Source of the DNA: Flaccisagitta enflata
Taxonomy: Eukaryota > Chaetognatha > Sagittoidea > Aphragmophora
Length of the DNA stretch: 64,000 bases
NCBI GenBank assembly: GCA_965153355.1
Contig: OZ231126.1
Span: 108,252,001-108,316,000 of the forward strand
Reading direction: 5' to 3'
Made by a program: the position numbers and the translations under genes. The notes beneath the pieces were generated by a model. That model searched no databases and was not told where the DNA came from. It saw only the letters and a list, made by a program, of their open reading frames with translations. Numbering within the stretch: the first letter of the stretch is position 1; each line of letters begins with the position of its first letter. Below are positions 32,463 to 44,900 of the stretch, piece after piece.

Positions 32463-33040
32463 GAGTTATGTTTTTTAACCACTAAATATGTTCAATGAAT
32501 TAAGGATCCTTTAATTAGCCTAGATACTAAGAATGAAGCTAGGGAAATGAAATTAAGGTAATAAAAATTCATCCTCCAGTTTTAGTTGAGTTTGCTTGGA
32601 AAGTAATGTAGAAACAGTAAAAACTCCCAAACCACCTCCCACTTACAATAATAACTGGGCAGGATCATCCAAACTCCAGCGTCCCCTCCCAAACCGCCTC
32701 CAACTTACAATGATAACTGCAGCAAGTTTTTCCCATTTTCAACATGAGCCTCACAGATGGAGCAATGGTTGGACAAACAGAAGGATGGACTGAGGAACAA
32801 GCAAAGCCTCTTATAGAGTTGCGTGTTTGCCACTACCACAAGGGCTGTAGTTTTTCCACACCTATATGTTTCATAGGCAAATAGGCCCAAGTAGTAAGAC
32901 GACCAAGATTTACCAATAAAGGAGGCTCTCGCCGACCGGAAAAAAGTCGTAAATGGGTGCATGTTCTGGTCGGGTGTGTCAATATGCAAAACATTAATCC
33001 ATGAGAATATAACGCTAGGATATCATTAGGTCATTCATTT
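32463..33040. other. Non-coding DNA with decayed repeat fragments
   Basis: It holds a decayed GGAC-type fragment (32770-32835, CTCTTATAGAGTTGCGTG) and the shared GACTTTTTTCC motif in reverse (32911-32954). No gene was seen. Confidence 0.45.
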
Positions 33041-33119
33041 TAATGCCTTTACCGTTTTTCTTTTTTCAAATTTCTGTCATCTTTTGTTTTTTCAAAAATG
33101 CGGTTTTGCCCCTAATTTG

Positions 33120-33985
33120 CATAATAGAGGAGGGATTAAAGCAAAATAGTAAACCCGACCTTAACAAAAATGTAATACAAAGTTTTTTGGTGGTTCCTAG
33201 TTCCTCAAGGCTTACTTTATCAGATGAAACAAAATCTAGCAACTTATCGGCTAAAAAGATTTTTTTACAGTCGGGGAAAAAAGTTGAAGTCAGTCTTTGT
33301 CTTTTTGACATATTTGAAAGAAACATGGTTTTTATTTTCTTTTGCAAAAGTTGAGGCTGTCAATCAACAGATTGGGGATTTCAATGAAATTGATAGAGTA
33401 AGTAAATTTGATAATTCTCTTTCATTTGGCACCAAGCAGAATGCTCTACCACAAATATTTTTCGCGTTATGGTTTTTTAAAGATTTATTTACAAAAAATT
33501 TGAATTAAACTTTTTTCAATTTTTTATGATTTTAAGAAGGATCAATAAGGGAGTGTATTCATGCTTGTTTTAGCATGCAAATACAAGAAAACATGTTTAT
33601 GAGCATAGCTGCTCATCTGTGATGGTGTTTTTGAGTATTTTAGCTCATTTAGCTCTTTTAGCTCAGTCTTTTTAATTGAATTAAGATGGGATAGGTTGAT
33701 GAATGTTTTAATACATGTGGGAGCATGCGAATACAAGAAAACATATTTATGAGCATAGCTGCTCATCTGTGTGAGTGTTTTTCAGTATTCTAGTTCATTT
33801 AACTCAATCTTTTTTTCTGATTTCAAATAGGATAATTAAATGTTTTGAAACATGTCTGAGCAATCAAATATGAAAAAGCACATCAGTGAGTATAGCTGTT
33901 TGTCTATTTGGTGATTTTGAGTATTTTAGCTCATCTAGCTTATTTGGCTCAGATCTATTTTTCTCTGATTTTCAGTGCAATCAAT
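33120..33985. repeat. AGCTCATTTAGCTCA composite repeat, copy 1
   Basis: A leading segment (GATAATTCTCTTTCATTTGG, CAAGCAGAATGCTCTAC) is followed by three units of about 150-160 bp containing GAGCATAGCTGCTCATCTGT and TTTTAGCTCATTTAGCTC. The same order recurs at 39.7-40.15 kb, and parts recur at 38.64-38.85, 39.46-39.66, 40.84-40.98 and 41.42-41.56 kb. Short frames here are not supported as genes. Confidence 0.7.
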
Positions 33986-34064
33986 CTATACAAAAGCTCT
34001 TGATTTAATCTAATAAATGAAATAAAATTGCTGTGAATGATGATAAAAGGAGGGAGGGAAAATT

Positions 34065-34700
34065 GTTGCAAAAGCGTTAGATGGTCAGCGGTACCCGTTG
34101 CCCCTAAGTGTATGTAGGTGTGAGGTGGTTAGTGGGGCAGCGGCCCTGAAAGAGCCGATGACCTACGCTGATTATATTTGAGCCTCAAGGCTGGGATTAG
34201 GGCCTGGAGGCTGGGATTTGAGCCTGGAGGTTGGGATTTGTGCCTCAAGGCTGTGATTTGAGATAGGCTGGGATTTGAGCTTCATGGCTGGGATTAGAGC
34301 TTTGATGTTGGGATTTGAGCTCTGAGGCTGGGATTTGAGCCTTCAGACTAGGACTTGAGCCTCAAAACTAGGATTTGGGCCGCGAGACTAGGATTGGAGG
34401 CTGGGATTGAGCCTCGAAGCTGGGATTTGAACCTCGAGGATAGGATTTGAACCTCGAGGCTGGGATTTGAACCTCGAGGCTGGGATTTGTGCTTCAAGGC
34501 TGGGATTTGAGCTTTGAGGCTGGAATTTGAGCTTCATGGCTGTGATTTGAGCTTTGAAGCTGGTATTTGAGCTTCAGAGATGGGATTGGTCCTAAAGGAG
34601 GTACAAAGAAGAAGAAGAAGAAGAAGAAGAAATAGAAGGAGAAATTTCTGCATATGTAAAAGCATAGGTCATCAGCCCCTTCGGGGCCGCAACCCAAAAT
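34065..34700. mobile_element. Foldback element with GGGATTTGAGC minisatellite core, copy 1
   Basis: Left: TGGTCAGCGGTACCCGTTGC, then GGGGCAGCGGCCC and GATGACCTACGC. Core: about 20 units of 20-21 bp (GGCTGGGATTTGAGCCTC). Right: GCATAGGTCATCAGCCCCTT and CGGGGCCGCAACCC, the complement of the left arm. The (GAA)n tract near 34605-34635 lies just inside the right arm. Confidence 0.75.
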
Positions 34701-34724
34701 GGGGTTAGCATTACATTCAGTCTG

Positions 34725-34884
34725 GATATGAATCTAACTGTCACAAAAGAGGCATTTCTCAGTGACCCAAAAAACAAATGATTCATTGACTTTCTTTGCG
34801 CCAAACTCACAAATCAGGGCTGTCAGGTTTTTTATGCTAGATGCACTTGCAAGAAACATGGAATGAAATGCTCAATGGCTTGAA
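34725..34884 (+). pseudogene. Decayed fragment of a CxCKKHGxxC-containing metazoan transposon/retrogene family
   Basis: The frame reads LTVTKEAFLSDPKNK, a TGA, then FIDFLCAKLTNQGCQV and FYARCTCKKHGMKCSMA before a stop. The first part resembles the KNKQ-F-I-x-L helix region, and the second the CTCKKHGLKC zinc-like tail, of a large repetitive family in invertebrate genomes. In intact members hundreds of residues separate these parts, so this copy looks internally deleted as well as stop-interrupted. The family link is recalled from general patterns, not searched. Confidence 0.4.
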
Positions 34885-35182
34885 GACACATCAGGCAAAT
34901 CAACCCTCCAGTAGAATCTGAGCGAGAATGTAGTCATTACAGAAGCGATCCCAGGCGCAGAGTCAATTTCATTTCGTTCTCAGAATTTATTTTTGAGTTG
35001 AATGAGAGAAAATGTTTTGCAGCCTGATGGCGCACAATTACCGGGCGTGATTAAACTCCAAAAAGTTGCGAGATGAATGGTAAATGAAAATTGTCATTCG
35101 AAACAGGGTTACAAAAAAAAACTTCAATCTACTCACATTACATGATTGTCATTTTATTAATATCTGGCCTCCCTTTCGTTAG

Positions 35183-35541
35183 AATTACATGCCTGCGTGA
35201 GCGAGTCGACCCTTTTGGTCGATTCAGAGGGGTCAACAATCGCCTACTGCCACGACCTCGACCGTCAGAAGTCTGCAATCGAGTTGGACGAGTCGTTTGA
35301 ACGAGTACTACTGACTCATCACTACGTCCCTGATCACGAGCCGGCTCCTTACACAGTGATTAGTGACGACGAGGAAGATAGCGTCGTCAACATCGTTATA
35401 GAGGGTCATTCTGAATCTGCCGTCCTCGTCGAACAAGAAATCGGGCAAAGTGAAGATTTTGACGTCACCGGACATGAGAATTCCATCGTCGCCGAAGGAA
35501 GTTCGGAACAAACACATGTCAGCAATCACATCCCAGACCCG
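35183..35541 (+). CDS. Exon of an unrecognised gene (acidic protein), first of two
   Basis: A polypyrimidine tract and CGTTAG precede 35183. The frame encodes about 119 codons of acidic sequence (TVISDDEEDSVVNIVIEGHS and neighbours) to NHIPDP, then a GTAGAA donor. Codon use is GC-richer than the surroundings. Joined in phase 0 to 37062, the frame continues. No domain was recognised. Confidence 0.5.
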
Positions 35542-35919
35542 GTAGAATTACATTTGAGTAGAACAAGCTACGCGACGCTACAAGTCACTTTGTTAATCTG
35601 TCAATCGGCTGGTCCTTCAGTCGATCGGTTGATTTTCAAGCTATTGTCATTCTGAGGTGTCTTTTGTCTTTTATTGTGTTTATCAGAAATTTTGTTTGAA
35701 AGGTCGGAAACGCGCGACGCGACGTTGGTAGGTTGGGCAGGGGCAGTTTTATATGACACATAAGGAAAAGATATAATGCTTTGCTATCTAATCTGACAGA
35801 GAGAAGTACCGCGCATTCGACCGAACACATGCAAAGGCGCTGCCTTTTCCATCGAGGCGACAGGGCGGTTTTGGTGGTTTCGCGGATTGGCAGCTGTTAA
35901 CAATTCTACGTGAGGGAGC

Positions 35920-36345
<426 letters not shown>

Positions 36346-36512
36346 ACACAAACACATAAAAAAAATACACACAAACGCGTTCGCACATGGAAAAATGTGC
36401 ATGTAGGCACACTCTAACGGACGCAAATATTAGCACACACACAAACATACACACACCTTATCTGTAGAATATCTGATATCATATCTTTCGGTTGTTGAGA
36501 CATTCAAACATA

Positions 36513-37007
36513 CACTTATTTTTTTTTATAAGAACCAAGTTTATAAGAACGTTAGGCTTCAAATCGTTAAAAATCAAAGAACATGATAAGAACATCGGAA
36601 GGCTTCATTTCTTAAAATATTTAAGAACATTAGGCTTAAAATCTTAAAAATCTAAGAACATTTTTTTCCTGGGCTTTTTTTTAATCAATTGTTCTTTGTA
36701 ACTGAACAGACTCTGTATCTCTTCTGTTCAGCAAATCATGTCTCTCTTTATTTAGCATATTTTTCTACTTTCATTAATCGTAATTCATTTAAAACATTAA
36801 AATCTGCTACTTTATTGTTTCATTGACATTTTCCTTCATTTTTTCCTTAATGAGAAACTGAAAACTAATTAAGAACGTTCTTAATTGAAGGTTAAAAAGT
36901 ATATTTAAATTAAGAACAATTTAAGAACATTCAAACCTTAAAACTGCTCAAAATTTAAGAACATTGAAGGCTTGCTCAAAAAACGACGTTCTTATAAAAA
37001 AAAAGTG
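36513..37007. mobile_element. 495-bp MITE, Tc1/mariner-like, copy 1
   Basis: The ends are CACTTATTTTTTTTTATAAG and CTTATAAAAAAAAAGTG in inverted orientation, flanked by TA at 36511-36512 and 37008-37009. The interior has repeated TTAAGAAC / GTTCTTAA and AAGGCTT words. The same element occurs at 59590-60051. The TA duplication points to Tc1/mariner. No transposase is encoded. Confidence 0.85.
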
Positions 37008-37061
37008 TATAGAAGAAAACAAAAAAAATGTCAATTTAATAGATCCATTCCTCACACACAG

Positions 37062-37878
37062 GCCGCTCAACCTGAAACTCGAAAGCCCAAATCTTCAAGC
37101 ACGCTTCAGAACCATAAACAGAACTCTTCGAAAGAGCAAAAAGCGTTCGAGGCTCTATCCGAAAGTTTATCAACTAAACATTTTTCCTGACGAATTTCCG
37201 ACTGACGCCGCCATCGAAGTTGATGAACCCTTGGAGAGAGATCCAGAGAAACGCGAATTACGCACCCAAGTGGAAGATTTGAAGAAAAGTCTTGCCATTG
37301 CCGAGCAAGAGCTCAACAAGAAAGAAGATGAAAACTCGGCGCTCAATGGAGAAAACAAGAACTTGATCAATCGAAACATTTTCCTAGGCAGCCACGTTAA
37401 CGCATTAGAGCAAGAGGTTGTTGAAGAGCGTCAGGTGAGTGGATCACTCAAAGAGGAAGTGGAGAAGCTGAACCAGGCGGCAAAGGAGAAAGAGAAAGAG
37501 CGCAATAAGGTGTATGGGAGGAAGGAGTTCAGTGAATGCTCCAAAGACACGGTTGATAAAACGCGCGCCGCGTATCGCCACAACGTCGTCGACGGCATCA
37601 ATCATTACGGTGCAAACAGAGGACTAACTGTAAAGAAGCTAGTTCTTGAGGATAAAAGTGGACGTGAACTCGAGGTTAACGCGCGGAAGCCGCACACCTA
37701 CGAGGAACTCAATCAAGAGGAGAAAAAGTGTGTCGAGACCGCTTCGCTATGGAAGGATACGAACAGAATCGCTGACCGAGTTTACTCGTCACTCGCCAAC
37801 GTAGGAACATTCCCCGCCGCCGCGCACGTGAAGCAGCACGAACAAGAAGTCAACAAGCTAGTTGGCGTGGTATTGCCG
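37062..37878 (+). CDS. Coiled-coil exon of an unrecognised gene, with a homopolymer frameshift
   Basis: Acceptor CTCACACACAG, likely donor GTAAAT at 37879. From the acceptor the phase-0 frame (AAQPETRKPKSSSTLQNHKQ and onward) runs to ...STKHFS and stops at a TTTTT run near 37185. The +1 frame then runs open for about 230 codons (DEFPTDAAIEVDEPLERDPE, then a heptad-rich coiled coil, then YRHNVVDGINHYGANRGLTV and a VYSSLANVGTFPAAA segment). One T fewer in the run would join the two. If the whole +1 frame is real instead, the first 40 codons differ. No known family was recognised. The tail looks globular and conserved in composition. Confidence 0.55.
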
Positions 37879-38035
37879 GTAAATTGCACGTTAGTGATTA
37901 AAATGATGAAGGCTGCTTAATTGGCGATAGTTATCGCAATGATGATGATGATTGAAATGACAATGATGGTAAAACTGACAATGTTGCCATAAAAAATAAT
38001 AAGCAAAATGGCGATCATTGTAAATATCAACGAAT

Positions 38036-38200
38036 ATGATGAGGCTGATGACAATGATAATGATAATAATAATGATAATAGCAATTCATTGTGATGAAAA
38101 TGATGAAATTGATGATGATGATGATGATGATAATGAGGATGATGATGAAAGTCAGGATGATGATAATGAGGATGATGATAATGAGGATGATGATGCTTTC
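38036..38200. repeat. (GAT)n-rich tract
   Basis: Repeats of GATGAT/AATGAT/GAGGATGATGATAATG. The Asp-rich peptide across it is a microsatellite artefact. Confidence 0.85.
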
Positions 38201-38289
38201 TTCAAGTTTCTTGTCATTTTAGAAATAGCCATGGAATGTCTAAGGGAAACAAGGCTAACACCTATAAGTTGCGTGCTGTACATAGATAA

Positions 38290-38520
38290 CTTAAGATGAC
38301 TTTCATTGACTCAAGATGACTTAAAATGACTCAAGACGACTTTAAATGACTTAAAAAGACATAAAATGACTGAAATGACTACTTTGACTGACTTGATTTA
38401 AGTGACTCAAAATAACTTAAAATGACTTGAATGACTTAGAATGGCTTAGAATCACTTGGAATGATTTAGAATGATTTAAAATGACTTAGAATGACTTAGA
38501 ATGACTAGCAACAACTTAAA
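38290..38520. repeat. Degenerate (ATGACTTAAA)n minisatellite
   Basis: About 20 imperfect units of 10-11 bp (AATGACTTAAAATGACTCAA and similar). A short GGAC tetranucleotide tract with CAAAGC follows (38540-38605), probably another decayed piece of the GTCGCG family. Confidence 0.75.
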
Positions 38521-38639
38521 GTATAATAAAAAAGTAAAGTGGGACGGAAAGACGGACAGACGGACAGACCAACGGACGGATGGACCGACGGACCGACAAA
38601 GCTATAACTAGAAAGTTTAGGCTTGCGGTCGACTGATTG

Positions 38640-40150
38640 AGGCTTCAAACGCCAAGCAGAAAGCTCTGCAAAAAATATTTTTTGAGTTATAATTTATTTA
38701 AGTTTTTTACAAAAAATTCAAATTAAATTTTTTCTGATTTTTTCTGATTTTATATAAGATCAATAAAGAAGTGTACAAATGTTTATTTATACATGCAAAT
38801 AATAGAAAACATTTTCAAGAGCACAGCTGCTTATCTGTGCAAACAATTCTGAGTGAAAAATCACATAACAGTGGGTTTTACTGCATTTTTGTGTAGTATT
38901 GGAGTGCAAGAACACATAACTAGCAAAAACAAAAACATTCCCCAAGCGCTTTTTGAGTAATCTTCAAAACCGAAAAAAATCTAACCTGTTTACAAAGCAG
39001 ATTCTACTGAGATGTGAAGATTCATTTTTTGACCATATATTGTTAATATATGATAAGTTCCTTTTCTTTTGATAGGTCGCACTATATACTTTTGCAGAAA
39101 AATAAAATTTGATTTTTAGAATCAAAGTTATAAAGAAGTAACGGTGGCTCAAGAAATGAAAACTTTATCACTATGTCTAACTATATAGTGTGACATATCA
39201 AATGAAAGGGAATTTTGCATAGATTAACAATATAGAACCAAAAAATGAGTCAATACAACTCAAAAGAATCTGCATTGAAAATGGGTCTAATTTTTTCTTA
39301 TTTTGAAGATTATTTAAAAAGCGCTTAGGGAATGATTCTATTTTTGCTAGTCATATGATATTACACCCCAATACCATGCAAAAATGCAGAAAAACCCACA
39401 GGTATGTGACTTTTCACTCAGAATTTTTTTTGAAAGCACAGTGTGTGACATCTTTTTTTAGTATTTTAGCTCAATTAGCTCAATTTTTTTCAGATATAAA
39501 ATGCAATAGATGTTTCGATACATGTCTGATCATGTAAATACAAGAAAAAATGTCAGTGAACATGGTTGATTATCTGAGTGAGTAATTTTCAGTATTTTAG
39601 CTCAATAAGCTCATTTGGCTCAGTCCCATTTATCTCTGATTGTCAGTGCAATCGATACATTCAATTGCTTTTGATTCAATCTAACAAAAAAAAAAGGAAA
39701 AAAATGCAGTAATTAAGAGATAAAAAAAACTTGGTCGGGAAAAAAGTCAAAGTCAGTCTTCGACTTTTTGACATATTTGAGAGAAACAGGGTTTTCATTT
39801 TCTTATGCGAAAGTTGGGGCTCTCCTAGGGGCGAATGAGCCTTCCAATGAAATTGATAGGGTAAGTAAATTTGATAATTCTCTTTCATTTGGCGCCAAGC
39901 AGAATGCTCTACGACAAATACTTTTCGCGCTATGATTTTTTTAAAGATTTATTTATGAAAAATTCGAATGGAATTTTTTTCGATTTTTTATGATTTTGTG
40001 TTCAATCAATAAAGGAGTGTATTTATGTTTACTTGAGCATGCAAATACAAGAAAATATGTTTATGAGCACAGCTGCTCATCTATGAGGGCATTTTTGAGC
40101 ATTTTAGCTCATTTAGCTTACTTAGCTCAGTCTGTTTTTTCTGATTTCAA
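38640..40150. repeat. AGCTCA composite repeat family, copies 2 and 3
   Basis: 38640-38850 and 39725-40150 match 33270-33700 (CAAGCAGAATGCTCTACxAC, TTATGATTTT, TCAATAAAGGAGTGTAT, ACAGCTGCTCATCT). The interval 38950-39360 holds a foldback-like stretch: TTTTGAGTAATCTTCAAAAC pairs with its complement near 39300. No gene was seen. Confidence 0.65.
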
Positions 40151-40202
40151 ATATGATAAATGAACAAATATTTTCAAGCTTGTTTAAGCAAGCAAATAAA
40201 AT

Positions 40203-40835
40203 AGTCGCAAAAGCGTTACATGGTCAGCGGTACCCGTTGCCCCTATGTGATTGTAGGTGGAAGTGAGGTGGTAAGAGGGGCAGCGGCCCCGAAGGGGCCG
40301 ATGACCTATGCTGTCTTTTTTTGAGCCTCAAGGATGGAATTAGGGCCTGGAGGCTGGAATTGGGGCCTTGAGGCTTGGATTAAGGCCTTGTGGCTGAGAT
40401 TTGAGCTTTGAGGCTGGGATTTCAGCTTCAAGGCTGAGATTTGAGCTTTCAGGCTGGGATTTGAGCTTTGAGGTTGGGATTTGAGCTTCGGGGCAGGGAT
40501 TTGAGCTTGGAAGCTGGTATTTGAGCTTCGAGGCTAAGATTTGAGCTTCAAGGCTGGGATTTGTGCCTTGAGACTGGGATTTGAGCCTTAGGGCTGGGAT
40601 TTGAGCCTTGAGGCTGGGATTTTAGCCTGGCGACTGAGATTTGAGCCTCAAGGCTGGGATTTGGGCTTCGAAGCAGGGATTTAAGCCTAGGATTTGGGTC
40701 TCGAGACTAGGATTTGGGCCTTGAGGGGGGGGGGGACGGAGAAGAAGGAGAAGGAGGAGAAGAAGAAGGAGGAGGAGAAATTTCCCCTATGTGTGAAAGC
40801 ATAGGTCATCGGCCCCTTCGGGGCCGCTGCCCAAA
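40203..40835. mobile_element. Foldback element with GGGATTTGAGC minisatellite core, copy 2
   Basis: Left arm GGTCAGCGGTACCCGTTGCC and AGCGGCCCCGAAGGGGCCGA; right arm GCATAGGTCATCGGCCCCTT and CGGGGCCGCTGCCC. Each arm itself holds the palindrome CGGCCCC-GAA-GGGGCCG. The core is about 18 units of 20-21 bp. A GGAGAAGAAGGAG tract precedes the right arm, as in the other copies. Confidence 0.8.
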
Positions 40836-40978
40836 AACATGTCAGTGGGCAGAGCTGCTCATTTGTGAGGGCGTTTTCAAGTATTCTAGCTCATTTAGCT
40901 CATTTAGCTTGCGCTTTTTCTCTGATTTAAAACAGGATGAATAAATCAATGTTTTGATTTAAACATGCAAATATTAAT

Positions 40979-41416
40979 AGTCGCAAAAGCATCAGATGGT
41001 CAGCGGTACCCATGCCCTGCCTAAATAGGTTGTGATTTGTGTTGAGGTAGGGAGCAGGGCAGCGGCCCCGAAGGGGTCGATGACCTATGCTTTCACACAT
41101 TTGGGGAATTTTCTCCTTCTCCTTCTAGCGATTAGGTTTGAGGCTGGGTTTCAGACCTTGGGGCTGGGATTTGGGCCTTGGGGCCGGGACTTGGGGCCTA
41201 AGGCTGGGATTTAGGACTGAAGGCTGAGATTTGGGCCTTGAGGCTATGATTTTGGCCTCAAGGCTGGGATTTTGGCCTCGAGACTGATTTGGGCCTCAAG
41301 GCTAGAATTTGAGTTGGGGGGGCCGGGGGGGGGACGGAGAAGAAGGAGAAGAAGGAGAAGGAGAAAATTCCCCATATGTGTGAAAACATAGGTCATCGAA
41401 CCCTTTGGGGCCGCTG
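40979..41416. mobile_element. Foldback element with GGGATTTGAGC minisatellite core, copy 3 (short core)
   Basis: Same arms as the copy at 40203, with only about eight core units and (CTT)n/(GAA)n next to both arms. Copies 2 and 3 are separated by one AGCTCA unit, which makes a composite tandem. Confidence 0.8.
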
Positions 41417-41604
41417 CCCAAAAAGCATGTCAGTGAGCAAAGCTGGTTGTCTGGTTGAATCATTTTGATTATCTTAGCTCATCTAGCTCATTTGGCTCAG
41501 TCCTATTTTTCTCTGATTTTCAGTGCAGTCAATACATACAATTGCTTTTGATTTTATCTAACAAAATTTCAGTGACTGAAGATGGTGAAAAGTGACCAAT
41601 GCTT

Positions 41605-41702
41605 ACGACTTTTTTCCTCACGGCGACAGCCGCCATTACTGGTATAAAGTACCCAATGGTTACGACTTTTTCCTCACGGCGATAGCCGCGATTACTGGTA
41701 TG
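41605..41702 (+). repeat. Tandem pair of a 45-bp hairpin-bearing motif
   Basis: TTACGACTTTTTTCCTCACG, GCGAxAGCCGC and ATTACTGGTAT occur twice, about 52 bp apart. GGCGA-AGCCG/CGCC makes a small stem. Related single copies lie at 17879-17921 and 32911-32954 on the minus strand. Confidence 0.7.
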
Positions 41703-41754
41703 ACATATCAGGAAAAGATATGTGCTTTGAATTTCTAAATTGGCTAGGTCCCAG

Positions 41755-41900
41755 GGGATGATCCGGGCGGACGAGTTGAGCTGTGGCCGGAGATCAAGCG
41801 GTTGGTCATACATCAGCTACGGCTCGGGAATCTGCAAGACGGGGACAAGGTTTACATCAAGGTAGTGGACAGGGCTATGCTCATCAATCTTGTTTCATGG
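41755..41900 (+). CDS. Short coding exon of an unrecognised gene, next to the satellite
   Basis: GGTCCCAG precedes 41755 and TTTCATGG|GTGAGT ends the exon. The frame (phase 1 at entry, 0 at exit) encodes GDDPGGRVELWPEIKRLVIH and then QLRLGNLQDGDKVYIKVVDR plus AMLINLVSW. It reads like a folded protein, not repeat-derived peptide. The last 40 bp of this exon and its donor are present in every half-unit of the satellite at 9.2-13.9 kb and 41.9-46.3 kb. The satellite therefore began as a segment covering this exon's 3' end and the following intron, or the exon captured it. No family was recognised. Confidence 0.55.
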
Positions 41901-44900
41901 GTGAGTTGAGCTGTCATTGGGTCAAGTATATATATCTCAGTCTCTGCAAGTCTTTGTTTCTCAATATGAGCATGTAACCTATCTTACACACTTTCCCATC
42001 CTGTATCTATCTGAACAAAAGAAGAAATAGAACTCAAGAAAATGGACAGAATCAAAAGATGATTGCTGGAGATGTGACTCTGTACCTGTACTAATGTGTA
42101 TCTTTGAAACAGTGGACTCATCCCATGAAAAAGAAATGGGTACCTACGCTGTTCATGCCTGTCACGATAAAAAGCCCGTTGTTGATACTTAAAAGAGAAA
42201 TGCCTGTCACGAGCAACAGGCCCTCACGTTGATACATAAGAAGAGCTGGTAAAACATATGACCATTGTTGTTTTGAGCAGGCAAGTGCCCAGCACACCAA
42301 ATGATAGGGAATGAGGTAGTGACCAGGGCTATGCCTTGTCAATCATGTTTCATGGGTGACTTGAGCTGTCATTGGGTCAAGTATATATATCTCAGTCTCC
42401 TTCAAGTCTGTGTTTCTCAACATGAGCATGTAACCTATCATACACACTTTCCCATCCCGTATCTATCTGCGAAAAAGCAACGATTCATCCTCTTATATAG
42501 TTTTAACCACAATGATAACTGATGACGGTTAAAGTGGAATCTTTTACCGCAAAAGTCAAGCGTTATTTTTAGAGTAATAGTCTTGGACTCATCCCATGAA
42601 AAGGAAATGGGTCCTTACGCTGTCCATGCCTGTCATGATCAGCAGCCTGTCATTGATAAAGGAAATGGGTGCCTACGCTGTTCATGCCCTGTCTCGATAA
42701 CAGGCCCGTTGTTGATAAATAAGAGAAGCTTTTGGTTAAAACATATGACCATTAAGGGTTTGAGCTGGCAAGTACCCAGCACACCAAATGATAGGGAATG
42801 AGGTAGGACAGGCTATGCTCGTCAATCTTGTTTCATGGGTGAGTTGAGCTGTCATTGGGTCAAGTATATTTATCTCAGTCTCTTAAGCAAGTCTTTGCTT
42901 CAATATGAGCATGTAAACCTTACACACTTTCCATCCTATCTATCTATAAAAAGAAGAAATAGAACTCAAGAAATGGACAGAACTAAGATATTTGTTGGAG
43001 ATGTGACTGTACCTGTACTAATGTGTATCTTTGAAACAGTGGACTCATCCCATGAAAAGAAAATGGGTACCTACGCTGTTCATGCCTGTCACGATAAAAA
43101 GCCCGTTGTTGATACAGGCGAGGAAAATGCCTGTCAGCCGGAGCACAGGCCCGTCATGATACAAAGAAGAGCTTTTGGTAAACATATGACCATTGTTGTT
43201 TTGATCTGGCATGTGCCCAGCACACCAAATGATAGGAATGAGGTAGTGGACAGGGCTGTGCTCTATCGTCAATCATGTTTCATGGGTGAGTTGAGCTGTC
43301 ATTGGGTCAAGTATATATATCTCAGTTTCTGCAAGTCTGTGTTTCTCGACATGAGCATGTAAACTACTTTTTTTATGTCCACCCGGTACTATCCCAGTAT
43401 GGCTTCGTCCCAGTTAGCCAAGTCGTCAAACGATTCATCCTCTTATAGTTTTAACCACAATGATAACTGATGATGTTTAAAGTGGAATCTTTCACCGCAA
43501 AAGTCAAGCGTAATTTTAGAGTAATAGTCTTGATCTCATCCCATGAAAAGGAAATGGGTGCCTACGCTGTTCATGCCAGTCACGATAAAAGCCTGTCAGC
43601 TGATAAAGGAATGGTGCTTGATGTTGTTCATGCCTGTCTTGATAACAGGCCCGTTGTTGATACATAAGAGAGGCTTTTGGTTAAAACATATGATTATCGT
43701 TGTTTTGAGCTGGCAAGTGCCCAGCACACCAAATGATAGGAATGAGGTAGTGGACAGGCCTATGCTCGTCAATCTAGTTTCATGGGTGAGTTGAGCTGTC
43801 ATTGGGTCAAGTATATATATCTCAGTCTCTGCAAGTCTTTCTGTCCTCAATATGTGCATGTAACCTATCTTACACACTTTCCCATCCTGTATCTATTCAA
43901 GTGTAAAAGAAGAAATAGAACTCAAGAAATGGACAGAATCAAAAGATGATCGCTGGAGATGTGACTCTGTACTTGTACCAATGTGTATCTTTGAAACAGT
44001 GGACTTATCCCATGTTAAGGAAATGGGTTCCAGCGCTTTGTTCATGCCCGTCACAAATAAAAATCCCGCTGTTGATACAAGAGAAATGCCTGTCAGGCGA
44101 TAACAGGCCCGTCACATACATGGAAGAGCTTTGGGTAAAACATATGACCATTGCTAGTTGTTAGAGAGGCGGTGCCAGCAACCTAAAAGCTGATAGGAGT
44201 TGCGGTTAGTGGATAGGCTACTGCAACTGTGTTTTATGGTAAGTTGGATTTGCCTGTTAATGCAAGAGCGGCTCCAGCTCCCTAAGATCAGGTGTTTCTT
44301 TACACAGAGGCATAAAAAACAATCTATTAGTGACACACTTACCCTTGGTCTAATGCAGGTGCAAATGATTTCCAGCCTTGTAGTTTAACCCATAGTTATA
44401 ACACACAGTAGGTGGAACAACTAAAAGCTGTGTTAGTTTTAGAGTGCAATTTATCGCCTCTGATAGTAAAACAATGCCATCATTTTTAGTCTGTGTCTAC
44501 ATGCAGAAGGCCTCTAGCCTGATGGTGAAATAAGTGCCTAGCTCATAGTTTTGTGCCTGTCTTATAACAGTCAATGTTGCGGCTATGAAGAAAGCTTTTA
44601 TTAAAAAATATGACCATCAGCATTTTGAGCTGGCAGGCCCAGCACACCAAATGATAGGAATGAGGTAGTGGACAGGGCTATGCTTGCCAATCTTATTTCA
44701 TGGGTGAGTTGAGCTGTCATTGGGGCAAGTGTATATATCTCAGTCTCTGCAAGTCTTTGTTTCTCAATATGAGCATGTAACCTATCTTACACACTTTCCC
44801 ATCCCGTATCTATCTGCGAAAAAGAAGAAATAGAACTCAAGAAAATGGACAGAATCAAAAGATGATCGCTGGAGATGTGACTCTGTACTTAATTAATGTG

